Assembly: GCA_937142855.1 (NCBI GenBank)
Contig: CAKZQZ010000055.1
Location: 1-64,000, forward strand
Source: an uncultured Alphaproteobacteria bacterium
Lineage (GTDB): Bacteria; Pseudomonadota; Alphaproteobacteria; Puniceispirillales; Marisalimonadaceae
Length of the DNA stretch: 64,000 bases
Direction: 5' to 3'
Below, piece after piece: positions 54,731-64,000 of this stretch. The translations under genes were made by a program, and so were the position numbers. How positions within the stretch are numbered: position 1 is the stretch's first letter; every line of letters begins with the position of its first letter. The notes below the pieces were generated by a model, which was not told the DNA's origin, ran no database searches, and saw only the letters and a program-made list of their open reading frames with translations.

Positions 54731-55663
54731 ATGAAAATACTCGCATGCAATTCTAATGTTGATCTTGCAAAAAGTATTTCTAAAAACCTAAATTCACAAC
54801 TCATTAAAGCTGAAGTTAAAAGATTTTCTGATATGGAAGTTTTTGTTGAAGTTCAGGAAAATGTTAGAGGCGAGGATATGTTTGTTATTCAGTCAACATC
54901 TTATCCTGCCAATGATAATCTTATGGAACTTCTAGTTTCCTTAGATGCTCTAAGAAGAGCTAGTGCCAGAAGAATTACAGCTGTGATTCCTTATTATGGA
55001 TATGCTAGACAAGACAGAAAATCAGGACCCAGAACCCCTATATCCGCAAAGTTAGTGGCTAACTTAATAACCAAAGCTGGTGCTGACAGAATCCTAACAA
55101 TGGATCTCCATGCAGGCCAGATACAAGGTTTTTTTGATATACCCACAGATAACTTATTTGCTGCTCCAGTTTTTGTTAAAGATATTGAAGAAAAATATGA
55201 AGGGAAACCATTAGTGATTGTTTCTCCAGATGTAGGTGGAGTTGTTAGAGCAAGAGCAATAGCAAGACGAATTAATGCAAACTTAGCAATAATAGATAAA
55301 AGGAGAGAAAAAGCGGGATCTTCTGAAGTTATGAATATTATAGGAGATGTTAAAAATCATCATTGTATAATTGTAGACGATATAATAGATTCAGGTGGTA
55401 CTATTTGTAATGCAGCACAAGCATTAATAGATGTTGGTGCTTTAAGCGTCGATTCCTATGTAACACATGGCGTATTATCGGGTTCAGCCGTAACTAATAT
55501 TAGCAACTCCCCTTTGAACTCTCTAGTAACAACAGATTCTATAAAAGCAACTGAAGCTGTAAAAATGACAAGTAATATTAGGCAAATTTCAATTGCACCA
55601 ATTATAGGTGAAGCCATACGTCGTGTTCATATGGAACAATCTGTTTCAAGTCTTTTTGAATAA
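54731..55663 (+). CDS. prs: Ribose-phosphate pyrophosphokinase
   Basis: [39 protein letters not shown]. Confidence 0.97.
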   Translation: MKILACNSNVDLAKSISKNLNSQLIKAEVKRFSDMEVFVEVQENVRGEDMFVIQSTSYPANDNLMELLVSLDALRRASARRITAVIPYYGYARQDRKSGPRTPISAKLVANLITKAGADRILTMDLHAGQIQGFFDIPTDNLFAAPVFVKDIEEKYEGKPLVIVSPDVGGVVRARAIARRINANLAIIDKRREKAGSSEVMNIIGDVKNHHCIIVDDIIDSGGTICNAAQALIDVGALSVDSYVTHGVLSGSAVTNISNSPLNSLVTTDSIKATEAVKMTSNIRQISIAPIIGEAIRRVHMEQSVSSLFE

Positions 55664-55719
55664 ATTTTATATTATTTTCTTTATATTTTTTAATTATGAG
55701 GTTATGTATTCTTTATTCT

Positions 55720-55739
55720 TTTGCACCCCTGGAGGCAAA
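55720..55739 (+). promoter_or_regulatory. Leader hairpin with GGAGG upstream of rplY
   Basis: TTTGC-ACCCCTGGAG-GCAAA (5-bp stem, possible internal CC/GG pairs), 24 nt before the likely ATG. Confidence 0.35.
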
Positions 55740-55762
55740 GATTATTACAAGGAGAATATTTA

Positions 55763-56404
55763 ATGGAAACTATTGAATTTAAAGCAGAAGCTCGTAGTCA
55801 GGTTGGTAAGGGGTCTGCCAGAGCTGCTAGACGTGCAGGTTTAGTACCTGCAGTGATTTATGGGAACAAACAACCTGCAGTACCTATTACTATCAATGCA
55901 AACAAATGGCGGCAATTAATGAACAAGCCAGGCATTTTTAGTCAACTTATGAATATTGAAGTTAACAGTGAAAAATATTTTGTATTACCACGTGATATTC
56001 AACAACACCCTGTTTCAGAAGAGGCAGAACACGTAGATTTTTTAAGGGTTACTAATAATGCTACTGTTGCAGTTGGTATTAACGTTGAATTTATTAACGA
56101 GGATAAGTGTACAGGATTAAAACTAGGTGGCGTACTGAACGTGGTTAGAGCACAAGTGGAACTAAATTGCCCTGCAATTTCAATACCTGAAAAACTTACC
56201 GTTGATTTAGAAGGTCTAAATGTAGGTCATACTATTCATATTAGTGCAATAAAGCTTCCTGAAGGATGTACACCAACAATCACAGATAGAGACTTCACAG
56301 TAGCTACTATCGCTGCTCCTAGAGGTGGATTAGGTGACAGCGAAGAGGAAGATTCAACTGAAGAAGAAACAGAAGATAAAGAAGAAAATAAGAGTGATAG
56401 TTAG
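55763..56404 (+). CDS. rplY: 50S ribosomal protein bL25 (Ctc-type)
   Basis: METIEFKAEARSQVGKGSARAARRAGLVPAVIYG; ORF track start 55721 is a TTG; the ATG at 55763 is preceded by AAGGAG. Confidence 0.95.
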   Translation: METIEFKAEARSQVGKGSARAARRAGLVPAVIYGNKQPAVPITINANKWRQLMNKPGIFSQLMNIEVNSEKYFVLPRDIQQHPVSEEAEHVDFLRVTNNATVAVGINVEFINEDKCTGLKLGGVLNVVRAQVELNCPAISIPEKLTVDLEGLNVGHTIHISAIKLPEGCTPTITDRDFTVATIAAPRGGLGDSEEEDSTEEETEDKEENKSDS

Positions 56405-56417
56405 TAATAACTATCAC
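56394..56417 (+). terminator. Perfect 10-bp stem with GTAA tetraloop overlapping the rplY stop codon (terminator or attenuator candidate)
   Basis: GTGATAGTTA-GTAA-TAACTATCAC followed by AAAAAAATATTTT; lacks a clean U-tract, so terminator role is uncertain. Confidence 0.45.
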
Positions 56418-56440
56418 AAAAAAATATTTTAGCTTTCAAA

Positions 56441-57010
56441 ATGTTTCTAATTGTTGGCCTTGGTAATCCAGGAAAATCTTATATAAATAATAGACATAAT
56501 GTAGGGTATAAAGTTATTGATACACTAAGTGACTTATATCATTCGTCAGTGTTTTCAAAAAAATTTAAATCTGAGTTTTTAAAATTAGAAGTTAATAAAA
56601 ATATAATATTTTTGCAAAAACCTACAACTTATATGAATAACTCTGGTCTTGCCGTAAAGGAAATTAAAGATTTTTATAATATACCGCTTAGTAAAATATA
56701 TGTAATTCATGATGAAATTGACCTTGACCAAGGAAGAATAAAAGTAAAGGTTGGTGGAGGACATAATGGTCATAATGGTTTGAAGAGTATAGATCAATTT
56801 ATTGGTAAAGATTATAATAGAATAAGAGTTGGAATATCCAGACCTTCAAAACTTTACGAAAATAAAATTGAAGAGAATATTTCTGGATGGGTTTTATCAG
56901 ATTTCACCTCTAACGATAAAATTAGTTGGCTTAATGCAACATTAAAAAAATTAAGTAATGAAATTAATCTATTAATAACAAATGAAACAGAAAAATTGAA
57001 TTTTAACTAA
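56441..57010 (+). CDS. pth: Peptidyl-tRNA hydrolase
   Basis: LIVGLGNPGKSYINNRHNVGYKVID; KPTTYMNNSG; GGHNGHNGLKSI. Confidence 0.97.
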   Translation: MFLIVGLGNPGKSYINNRHNVGYKVIDTLSDLYHSSVFSKKFKSEFLKLEVNKNIIFLQKPTTYMNNSGLAVKEIKDFYNIPLSKIYVIHDEIDLDQGRIKVKVGGGHNGHNGLKSIDQFIGKDYNRIRVGISRPSKLYENKIEENISGWVLSDFTSNDKISWLNATLKKLSNEINLLITNETEKLNFN

Positions 57011-57020
57011 GGAAATTCTT

Positions 57021-58118
57021 ATGGGATTTAAATGTGGAATAGTTGGTTTACCAAATGTAGGTAAATCTACATTGTTCAATGCTCTAACAGAAACAGCAAC
57101 AGCAGAAGCTGCAAATTATCCATTTTGTACAATTGAGCCTAATACCGGCATTGTAGCTGTACCAGACAAAAGATTAAAAAAATTATCTGAGTTAGCTAAT
57201 TCTCAAAAAGTAATTCCTGCACAAATGCAATTTGTAGATATTGCAGGTCTAGTTAGCGGTGCTAGTAAAGGAGAAGGTTTAGGAAATAAATTTCTATCAC
57301 ATATTCGTGAAGTTGATGCTATTATTCATGTTCTAAGATGTTTTGAAGATACTGAAATAACTCATGTAGAAAATACTATTGATCCTTTAAGAGACTCAGA
57401 AATAATTGAAACAGAGCTTATGTTAGCCGACTTAGATAGCTTAGACAAACAAATACAAAATCTTTCTAAAAAAGCCAAATCGAATGACCCAGATGCCAAA
57501 AAAGATTTGGCATTAATGCAAAATTTACATGTTTTATTATCAGATGGTAAACCTATTAGATCAGCTGACTTTGATAAAGATAAGTTAAAAAAAATTAAAA
57601 CATTTAACCTCTTAACATCAAAACCAGTTTTATATGTATGTAATGTTAGTGAAGAAGACGCTGTCTTAGGTAATAAATTTAGCAAAATAATTTTTGATAA
57701 AGCAATTCAAGAAAATTGTGTAAGCGTAATTATTTCAGGGGCTATTGAATCTGAAATTGCATTATTAAATGATGAAGAAAAAAATGAATTTCTTGCAGAT
57801 CTTAACCTCAAGGAATCCGGTTTAAATAGACTAATAAGAAAAGGTTTTGATTTACTTGGTTTACTAACATTTTTTACAATTGGACCAAAAGAAGCAAGAG
57901 CATGGACATTGAAAAAAGATTCAACTGCTCCTGAAGCAGCAGGTGCCATACATACAGATTTTCAAAAAGGTTTCATCAGAGCTGAGACCATTTCTTATGA
58001 TGACTATTTAAATTATAAGAGTGAGCAAGCAGTCAAGGATTCTGGTAGAATGAGAGTTGAAGGTTCTGACTATATAGTACAAGATGGAGATATTTTTCAT
58101 TTTAGATTCAATGTTTAG
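57021..58118 (+). CDS. ychF: Ribosome-binding ATPase YchF
   Basis: [45 protein letters not shown]. Confidence 0.97.
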   Translation: MGFKCGIVGLPNVGKSTLFNALTETATAEAANYPFCTIEPNTGIVAVPDKRLKKLSELANSQKVIPAQMQFVDIAGLVSGASKGEGLGNKFLSHIREVDAIIHVLRCFEDTEITHVENTIDPLRDSEIIETELMLADLDSLDKQIQNLSKKAKSNDPDAKKDLALMQNLHVLLSDGKPIRSADFDKDKLKKIKTFNLLTSKPVLYVCNVSEEDAVLGNKFSKIIFDKAIQENCVSVIISGAIESEIALLNDEEKNEFLADLNLKESGLNRLIRKGFDLLGLLTFFTIGPKEARAWTLKKDSTAPEAAGAIHTDFQKGFIRAETISYDDYLNYKSEQAVKDSGRMRVEGSDYIVQDGDIFHFRFNV

Positions 58119-58129
58119 ATGGAGGCAAA

Positions 58130-58795
58130 ATGAGTGAATTTTTAGAACTTAAATCGATAGATGACCATAAATTTTCTGCTTATCTTTCCCAACCAATAGA
58201 TAAACCAATAGGTGGCCTTGTAATTTTACAAGAAATTTTTGGCGTTAATACTCATATACAAGAAATAACTAATTTTTTTTCTGATAAAGGTTATTTAACT
58301 GTTGCTCCATCCTTATTTGATAGAAGTGAACGAAATGTCGCTCTTGGTTATGATGAAGATAGTATTAGCAAGGGCAGAAATTTAAAGAGTTTATGTGATA
58401 AGAATGCGCTTAAAGATATAGATGCAGCAATTTCTCTAGTTTCTTCTGCTGGCAAGGTAGGTGTTATAGGTTATTGTTGGGGAGGATCACTGTCATGGCG
58501 TATTGCTTGTAAAAACACTAATTTATCAGCAGCTGTTTGTTACTATGGGGGTGATATACCTAATCTAAAAGAACTGAAACCTAAATGTAATGTAATGACT
58601 CATTTTGGAGAGTTAGATCAAGGAATACCTATAGCTAATGTTAGAATTTTTAAAGAAGCAAACCCAGAAGTTCTTACATATACTTACCCTGCCGACCATG
58701 GATTTAATTGTAATCACAGAAGACAATATAATGAGGTAAGCTCGAAAGTTGCACTAGATAGAACGCTTAAGTTTTTGAAAAAAAATCTCTCTTAA
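58130..58795 (+). CDS. Dienelactone hydrolase family protein
   Basis: GGLVILQEIFGVNTHIQEI; VIGYCWGGSLSW; YPADHGFNC. Confidence 0.93.
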   Translation: MSEFLELKSIDDHKFSAYLSQPIDKPIGGLVILQEIFGVNTHIQEITNFFSDKGYLTVAPSLFDRSERNVALGYDEDSISKGRNLKSLCDKNALKDIDAAISLVSSAGKVGVIGYCWGGSLSWRIACKNTNLSAAVCYYGGDIPNLKELKPKCNVMTHFGELDQGIPIANVRIFKEANPEVLTYTYPADHGFNCNHRRQYNEVSSKVALDRTLKFLKKNLS

Positions 58796-59587
58796 TTATT
58801 TATTTTTTATTGGGGCCCATATTTGTTTCATTGCGAAATATGATAACAAAGTAAGCAGTAATAAAAATAAAATAACAGAAATGCCTAGTCTTTTCCTATC
58901 TTCCATTTCTGGTTCAGATGCCCAAGCAAGAAAGGCTGTAACATCTTTTGCCATTTGTTCAGGAGTTGCTTTAGTACCATCAGCATATTCAACTCCATCA
59001 TCGTAAAGAGGTTGAGGCATTCCAATTAAATTTCCAGAATAATATTTATTATAATACATTCCATCTGGAACTTTTTTTTCTGCAGGTGCATCCACATATC
59101 CAGTCAAGAGTGCATGTAAATAATTCGCACCATCAGGTCGTGCCTTTACAATCAAGGATAAATCTGGAGGATAAGCACCTCCATTAGCTGCTCTTGCTGC
59201 CTTGTCATTTGGGTAAGGTGATACAAATCTATCACTAGGTCTAGCTGGTCTCTCAACAATCTCACCCTCATCATTAATGGTGTTAACGTTATTCTCTGAT
59301 GCAAAAGCTTTTATTTCATCATCATTGTATCCAATTGCTTTTAGATTTCTGTAAGCCAACAACCTTAACCCATGACATCCTGAACATACTTCTTTATATA
59401 CTTGAAGGCCTCTTTGTTGCGATGCACGATCAAAAGTGCCAGTTATACCCGAAAAAGACCATTTTTGTTTTGGATAATCTATTTTTTCACCAGCCGAAAA
59501 CGCAACAAAAGGAGTTAATAAAAAAACTATCAATAAAAATAATTTATAACTTATACTAGGAAATGATTTTAAGAATCGAATTAACAT
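58796..59587 (-). CDS. petC: Cytochrome c1
   Basis: CSGCHGLRLLAYRNL heme motif; C-terminal TM anchor; bc1 operon. Confidence 0.95.
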   Translation of the reverse strand: MLIRFLKSFPSISYKLFLLIVFLLTPFVAFSAGEKIDYPKQKWSFSGITGTFDRASQQRGLQVYKEVCSGCHGLRLLAYRNLKAIGYNDDEIKAFASENNVNTINDEGEIVERPARPSDRFVSPYPNDKAARAANGGAYPPDLSLIVKARPDGANYLHALLTGYVDAPAEKKVPDGMYYNKYYSGNLIGMPQPLYDDGVEYADGTKATPEQMAKDVTAFLAWASEPEMEDRKRLGISVILFLLLLTLLSYFAMKQIWAPIKNK

Positions 59588-60838
59588 CTATTTCTTCTCC
59601 CTAGCCGCAAATGCTGAGGCTGTCGACCCTCCACTTAAAACAGGTTCTGATATAGAAATTGGTAAAGGTTTAGTTTTTTCAATGTAAGGAAGTAAAGGAA
59701 ACAAAACTAAGAAATGGAAAAAATAATATGCCGTGGCTATTCTAGATAGCGTTACATAAATACCCTCTGCAGGCATAGCTCCTAAATAACCTAATAAAAT
59801 ACAATCTAGTAAAAGTATCCAGAAGAATATTTTAAATATTGGCCTGAATTGTGATGACCTTACTGGTGATCTATCTAGCCATGGCAAAACAAATAAAACG
59901 GCAATTGCACCAAACATAAAAAGCACTCCGCCAAGCTTATCAGGAATTGCTCTTAAAATAGCGTAAAAAGGTAGAAAATACCACTCAGGTACAATATGAG
60001 CAGGAGTAACCATTGGGTTAGCTTCAATATAGTTATCTGGATGCCCCATGAAATTAGGAAAGAAAAATACAGCTGCTGCAAAAAGTGATAAAAATACACT
60101 TAATCCAAACAAATCTTTAATCGTATAATAAGGGCTAAATGGAATGGTATCTTGAGTTCCTTTTACATCAATTCCAATTGGATTGTTTGAACCAAATCGA
60201 TGTAGCGCGACCAAGTGAAGAATTACAACACCAACTATTACAAAAGGTAAAACAAAATGAAGCGAAAAAAATCTATTTAAAGTTGAGTTATCAACAGAAA
60301 ATCCTCCCCATAACCATGTGACTATGCTTTCGCCAACAACCGGGATAGCTGAAAACAAGTTAGTAATAACAGTCGCACCCCAAAAACTCATTTGACCCCA
60401 TGGTAAAACGTATCCCATAAAAGCAGTTGCCATCATTAGTAGTAATATTAAAACCCCTAATATCCACAGCAATTCTCGTGGTGCTTTATATGATCCATAA
60501 TACAATCCTCTAAAAATATGTATGTAAACAACAATAAAGAAAAAGCTTGCTCCATTCATATGAATATATCTTATGAGCCAACCATGGTTAACGTCCCTCA
60601 TAATTCTTTCTACAGAATCGAATGCATAATCTACATGAGCTGTATAATTCATAGACAAAACAATTCCAGTTACAATCATAGTTACTAAAGCAAAACCAGC
60701 TAAAGAACCGAAGTTCCAAAAATAGTTTAAGTTTTTGGGTGTTGGGTAATGATTTAACTCATGATCCATAAATGAGAAAACAGGTAATCGGTGATCAATC
60801 CATTTTACTACTGGGTTTTTAAATTTAGACTTTGACAA
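59588..60838 (-). CDS. petB: Cytochrome b
   Basis: [35 protein letters not shown]. Confidence 0.97.
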   Translation of the reverse strand: MSKSKFKNPVVKWIDHRLPVFSFMDHELNHYPTPKNLNYFWNFGSLAGFALVTMIVTGIVLSMNYTAHVDYAFDSVERIMRDVNHGWLIRYIHMNGASFFFIVVYIHIFRGLYYGSYKAPRELLWILGVLILLLMMATAFMGYVLPWGQMSFWGATVITNLFSAIPVVGESIVTWLWGGFSVDNSTLNRFFSLHFVLPFVIVGVVILHLVALHRFGSNNPIGIDVKGTQDTIPFSPYYTIKDLFGLSVFLSLFAAAVFFFPNFMGHPDNYIEANPMVTPAHIVPEWYFLPFYAILRAIPDKLGGVLFMFGAIAVLFVLPWLDRSPVRSSQFRPIFKIFFWILLLDCILLGYLGAMPAEGIYVTLSRIATAYYFFHFLVLFPLLPYIEKTKPLPISISEPVLSGGSTASAFAAREKK

Positions 60839-60859
60839 CTATAACTCCTAAAATAAAAT

Positions 60860-61405
60860 TTAACCGATTTTGATAATATTATCTGACAAGAACTCATATG
60901 AAGGAACCTCTAGGTTAGTTGGTGCCGGTCCTTTTCTAATTCTGCCAGAATGATCATAGTGAGATCCATGACAAGGACAGAACCATCCACCATACTGTCC
61001 TTTTACATCACCAGACTTTTGACCAAGTGGCACACAGCCCAGGTGAGTGCAAACGCCAACTAAAACAATAAATTTTTCGTTAGCAACCCTTTCTTCATCA
61101 GTTTCAGGATGTCTCATATCATCTAAAGAAACTTCTTTAGCTAGCTTGATTTCCTCAGGCGTTCTGTGACGTACAAATACAGGCTTACCTCTCCAGGTTA
61201 CTGTTATAGATTGACCTTCTTCAAGCGAGGATAAATCTACCTCTGTTGACGCTAACGCTAAAGTATCAGCTGCTGGATTCATTTGATCAATCAAGGGCCA
61301 AGCAACTGAAGCCGCACCAATACCTGCCATAGCATAGGTTGATACAATCAAAAAATCTCTTTTGCCCTCATTTTTACTACTTTGTGAATTTGATTTTGTA
61401 GACAT
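60860..61405 (-). CDS. petA: Ubiquinol-cytochrome c reductase Rieske Fe-S subunit
   Basis: [10 protein letters not shown] and [14 protein letters not shown] Rieske boxes. Confidence 0.97.
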   Translation of the reverse strand: MSTKSNSQSSKNEGKRDFLIVSTYAMAGIGAASVAWPLIDQMNPAADTLALASTEVDLSSLEEGQSITVTWRGKPVFVRHRTPEEIKLAKEVSLDDMRHPETDEERVANEKFIVLVGVCTHLGCVPLGQKSGDVKGQYGGWFCPCHGSHYDHSGRIRKGPAPTNLEVPSYEFLSDNIIKIG

Positions 61406-61541
61406 GAATATTCCTGTAGAATGTTATAATTTATATAAACATTCTTTCAAAAAAATTCTAGTCTTTTTCTACTATAAATATATTTTTTTAAAAATTATAT
61501 GAATGACTAAATAGTTTTAATTTTTATAATATTTATTATTA

Positions 61542-62447
61542 TTACCAACTTACATTTGGAGGCAAACTCATTAGAACTGCTTCAGTATTTCCACCGGTTT
61601 TCAACCCAAATATTGTACCTCTATCATATAAAAGATTAAACTCAACGTACCTTCCTCTTTTTATTAACTGAGCTTGTCTGTCTTGAGCATTAAAATTAGT
61701 TTCAAAACGGTTTTTTATAATTTGAGAATATGATGACAAAAAGGCTTTGCCGACATCCTTAATAAAAGCAAAATCTTCATCCCAATTATCATTATACAAA
61801 TAGTCAAAAAAAATGCCACCAACACCCCTCGCTTCATCTCTGTGAGGCAAATAAAAATATTCATCACACCATTTTTTAAACTGAGGGTAATATGATTGAT
61901 GATATTTATCACAAGCATCTTTAAAGCTCTTGTGGAATAATTCTTTTGATTCTGTATCTTCAAAAATAGGTGTGAGATCTCCACCACCACCAAACCACAT
62001 TTTTTGATTTTTTCCTTCACCAGTTATAAGAAACCGTGTGTTCATATGAGCAGCAGGAACGTATGGATTAAACATATGAGATACAACAGAGATGCCTGAA
62101 GCCCAAAACTTCCCATCTTCTTCAGCGCCTGGTATTTGCCCTCTAAACTCTTCTGAAAACTCCCCATAAACTGTAGAAATATTGACACCTACTTTCTCAA
62201 AAACATTACCCTTCATGATAGAAATAACACCACCACCACCACCCTCTCTTTCCCATTCTTTTCTTGAAAAGGATATGTTATTATCTTTTGTGGGTGTATT
62301 TTCAATTATTTCAAATGATTTACATATTTCATCTCTAAGATGAACAAACCATCTTGTTGCCTCTTTTTTTTTAGAATTTATTTTTTCTGATGTATTGATA
62401 GATTTTTGTTTCTTCAATTTCTTGAGCATTTCTAATTTAACATTCAT
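61542..62447 (-). CDS. hemF: Oxygen-dependent coproporphyrinogen-III oxidase
   Basis: REGGGGGVISIMKGNVFEKVGVN; RYVEFNLLYDRGTIFGLKTGGN. Confidence 0.96.
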   Translation of the reverse strand: MNVKLEMLKKLKKQKSINTSEKINSKKKEATRWFVHLRDEICKSFEIIENTPTKDNNISFSRKEWEREGGGGGVISIMKGNVFEKVGVNISTVYGEFSEEFRGQIPGAEEDGKFWASGISVVSHMFNPYVPAAHMNTRFLITGEGKNQKMWFGGGGDLTPIFEDTESKELFHKSFKDACDKYHQSYYPQFKKWCDEYFYLPHRDEARGVGGIFFDYLYNDNWDEDFAFIKDVGKAFLSSYSQIIKNRFETNFNAQDRQAQLIKRGRYVEFNLLYDRGTIFGLKTGGNTEAVLMSLPPNVSW

Positions 62448-62449
62448 AT

Positions 62450-63793
62450 CTAGTTATTTCTTCCAAGTAAGTTACTGGCAAAATTTAAAAGAGCCTGTTT
62501 TGAAAATTTGAAATTATGTTTAACCCAGAATTCTTCTGATTTATACAATAAATCATTTTGCTCTGAAATCCCAAGATTAGGTTCCATAAATTTTATTTCT
62601 TCTCTTTTTAATGGAAATGAAGGCCATGCTAAATCAACAAAATTTAATTTATCAAGGATTTCAATAGGCAAAATGTGAAACAAAGCTAATTTATACCAAT
62701 TGAAAGGTATTCTATCATTTTTAAAAAGAGATTTATTTCTAAAGTTTAAGTTAACCCTACAATCCCAAATTAATTGTAAGACTTTAATTTCTTTTTCCTT
62801 AGAAGATATTTTTTTTAAATACTTTTGGTCTATTAAAATATCATGGTTATGAATTTGTTTTATAAAATTTAAATACTTTATTTTCTGTTTACTTAATTCA
62901 AATCTATTAGCAATAATTTCAATTTTCTGGATATTATATAAATGAGGTATTAACACACAAATTAAATCAAGCTTTTCATCTTGAATTATATCTATTACCA
63001 ATGACTTAATATGCTTAATTTGACAAAAGCTATTAATTTTAAAGCCAGGGTGGATTTTTATTTCAGGAGTATTTTTAATATCAACAAATATATATTTATC
63101 TAGTTCTAAATCCTTCATTTTCGATAAAGAAAGATCAAAATTTTTCTCTAAAAGAATCTTTAAAAACTCATCTTTAACTCGTTTATTAGATAATATTTTT
63201 ATATTATTAACTAGTTTAATAACTTCATTATATGATCTTTGTAGATTATTAAATTTAGAGAATGTTCCAAAAAAACGACAATACCTAAAAATTCTTAGAT
63301 AATCTTCTTTAAGCCTTTCTATAGGACTCCCAATAAATTTTAGGTTTTTATCAATAATATCCTGATAACCATTATAGGGATCTATTAAATTTCCTTCATA
63401 ATCTAAATATAAAGCGTTAATTGTAAAATCTCTTCTTTTTGCATCAATATAAACTGAATCTACAAAATTAACATCCGCTGATCTTCCATAAGTTTTTAAG
63501 TCATTCCTTAAACTCGTTATTTGAAATTCATCATTATCGAGGAAAACTGAAATTGTGTGGTATTTTATGTTTTTCTGATTAACTCTAATTTTATTTTTAT
63601 TAATTTTTTCTATAAATGAGTTAATTTCAGTATTGATCACAAAATCTATGTCACTGATTGGCTGTTTTAATAAATAATCTCTAATTGCTCCTCCAACAAT
63701 CCATATTTTTACATCAAGACTACTTGCAATGTTAAAAATTTTTTTAACATTTTTCTTTTGAAGAAAAAAATTGATTATTTCTTGATGTATAAT
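62450..63793 (-). CDS. CCA-adding/poly(A) polymerase-type nucleotidyltransferase; likely ATT start at 63793
   Basis: Reported ORF begins at an internal GTG (63640). The in-frame upstream extension encodes KIWIVGGAIRDYLLKQPISDIDFVI, the GG-x-x-RD-x(n)-DxD catalytic core. Frame open back to TAA at 63812-63814; SD GAAGAAGG 7 nt before ATT. Confidence 0.88.
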   Translation of the reverse strand: MIHQEIINFFLQKKNVKKIFNIASSLDVKIWIVGGAIRDYLLKQPISDIDFVINTEINSFIEKINKNKIRVNQKNIKYHTISVFLDNDEFQITSLRNDLKTYGRSADVNFVDSVYIDAKRRDFTINALYLDYEGNLIDPYNGYQDIIDKNLKFIGSPIERLKEDYLRIFRYCRFFGTFSKFNNLQRSYNEVIKLVNNIKILSNKRVKDEFLKILLEKNFDLSLSKMKDLELDKYIFVDIKNTPEIKIHPGFKINSFCQIKHIKSLVIDIIQDEKLDLICVLIPHLYNIQKIEIIANRFELSKQKIKYLNFIKQIHNHDILIDQKYLKKISSKEKEIKVLQLIWDCRVNLNFRNKSLFKNDRIPFNWYKLALFHILPIEILDKLNFVDLAWPSFPLKREEIKFMEPNLGISEQNDLLYKSEEFWVKHNFKFSKQALLNFASNLLGRNN

Positions 63794-63811
63794 AAAAGAG
63801 CCTTCTTCATT

Positions 63812-63988
63812 TTATTTTGAAAAATTGCCGTCTCTAACCTTGCCATCTATAATTGATGGGGGGGTATACGAATAACTTGGATCAAAGGCATTTGATTCAA
63901 GGTACAAAAAACCAAAGAGAATAAATATACAAAAGCCTATTACGCTTGTTAACGATGCAAAAAATACTGAATTATTTACAGTCATTTT
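63812..63988 (-). CDS. Small single-TM protein of unknown function
   Basis: Manual translation MTVNNSVFFASLTSVIGFCIFILFGFLYLESNAFDPSYSYTPPSIIDGKVRDGNFSK-stop. Confidence 0.6.
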   Translation of the reverse strand, partial: KMTVNNSVFFASLTSVIGFCIFILFGFLYLESNAFDPSYSYTPPSIIDGKVRDGNFSK

Positions 63989-64000
63989 TCTTAAAATATA

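Noticed and set aside
1-64000. CRISPR arrays, transposases, integrases, phage genes
   Set aside because: No regularly spaced repeats and no recognisable mobile-element proteins in the ORF track.

Overview
AT-rich, gene-dense alphaproteobacterial-type chromosomal segment with no mobile elements, CRISPR arrays or rRNA genes recognised. Most of it is conserved housekeeping content: pal(partial)-tolBARQ-ybgC-ruvBAC-yebC; zapA-6S RNA-5-formyl-THF cyclo-ligase; fba-efp-suhB; an orphan MotA/MotB-like pair; rpmE; glyQS; a two-dehydratase plus RraA-like sugar-acid cassette; tRNA(CAU)-rpoD-dnaG-yqeY; carAB-greA; selO, msrP, aspartate aminotransferase; uvrBC-pgsA-moaDE; ilvE and an OmpR/EnvZ-type pair; proC-ybjN-ubiK-lgt-pgeF-prs-rplY-pth-ychF; petABC (bc1); hemF; and a CCA-adding/PcnB-type nucleotidyltransferase. 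I found no convincing new multi-gene system. The most unusual signals concern gene expression: (1) a 5-formyl-THF cyclo-ligase gene immediately downstream of a candidate 6S RNA whose frame is broken at a poly-A10 tract, so it needs slippage or is an error or pseudogene; (2) two genes (pcnB/cca-like and ELM1-like) with no ATG/GTG/TTG upstream of conserved N-terminal motifs but with a Shine-Dalgarno followed by ATT/ATA; (3) extreme 3'-end packing of convergent genes; (4) a perfect hairpin spanning the rplY stop codon. Family assignments come from reading the protein sequences and motifs, not from database searches.
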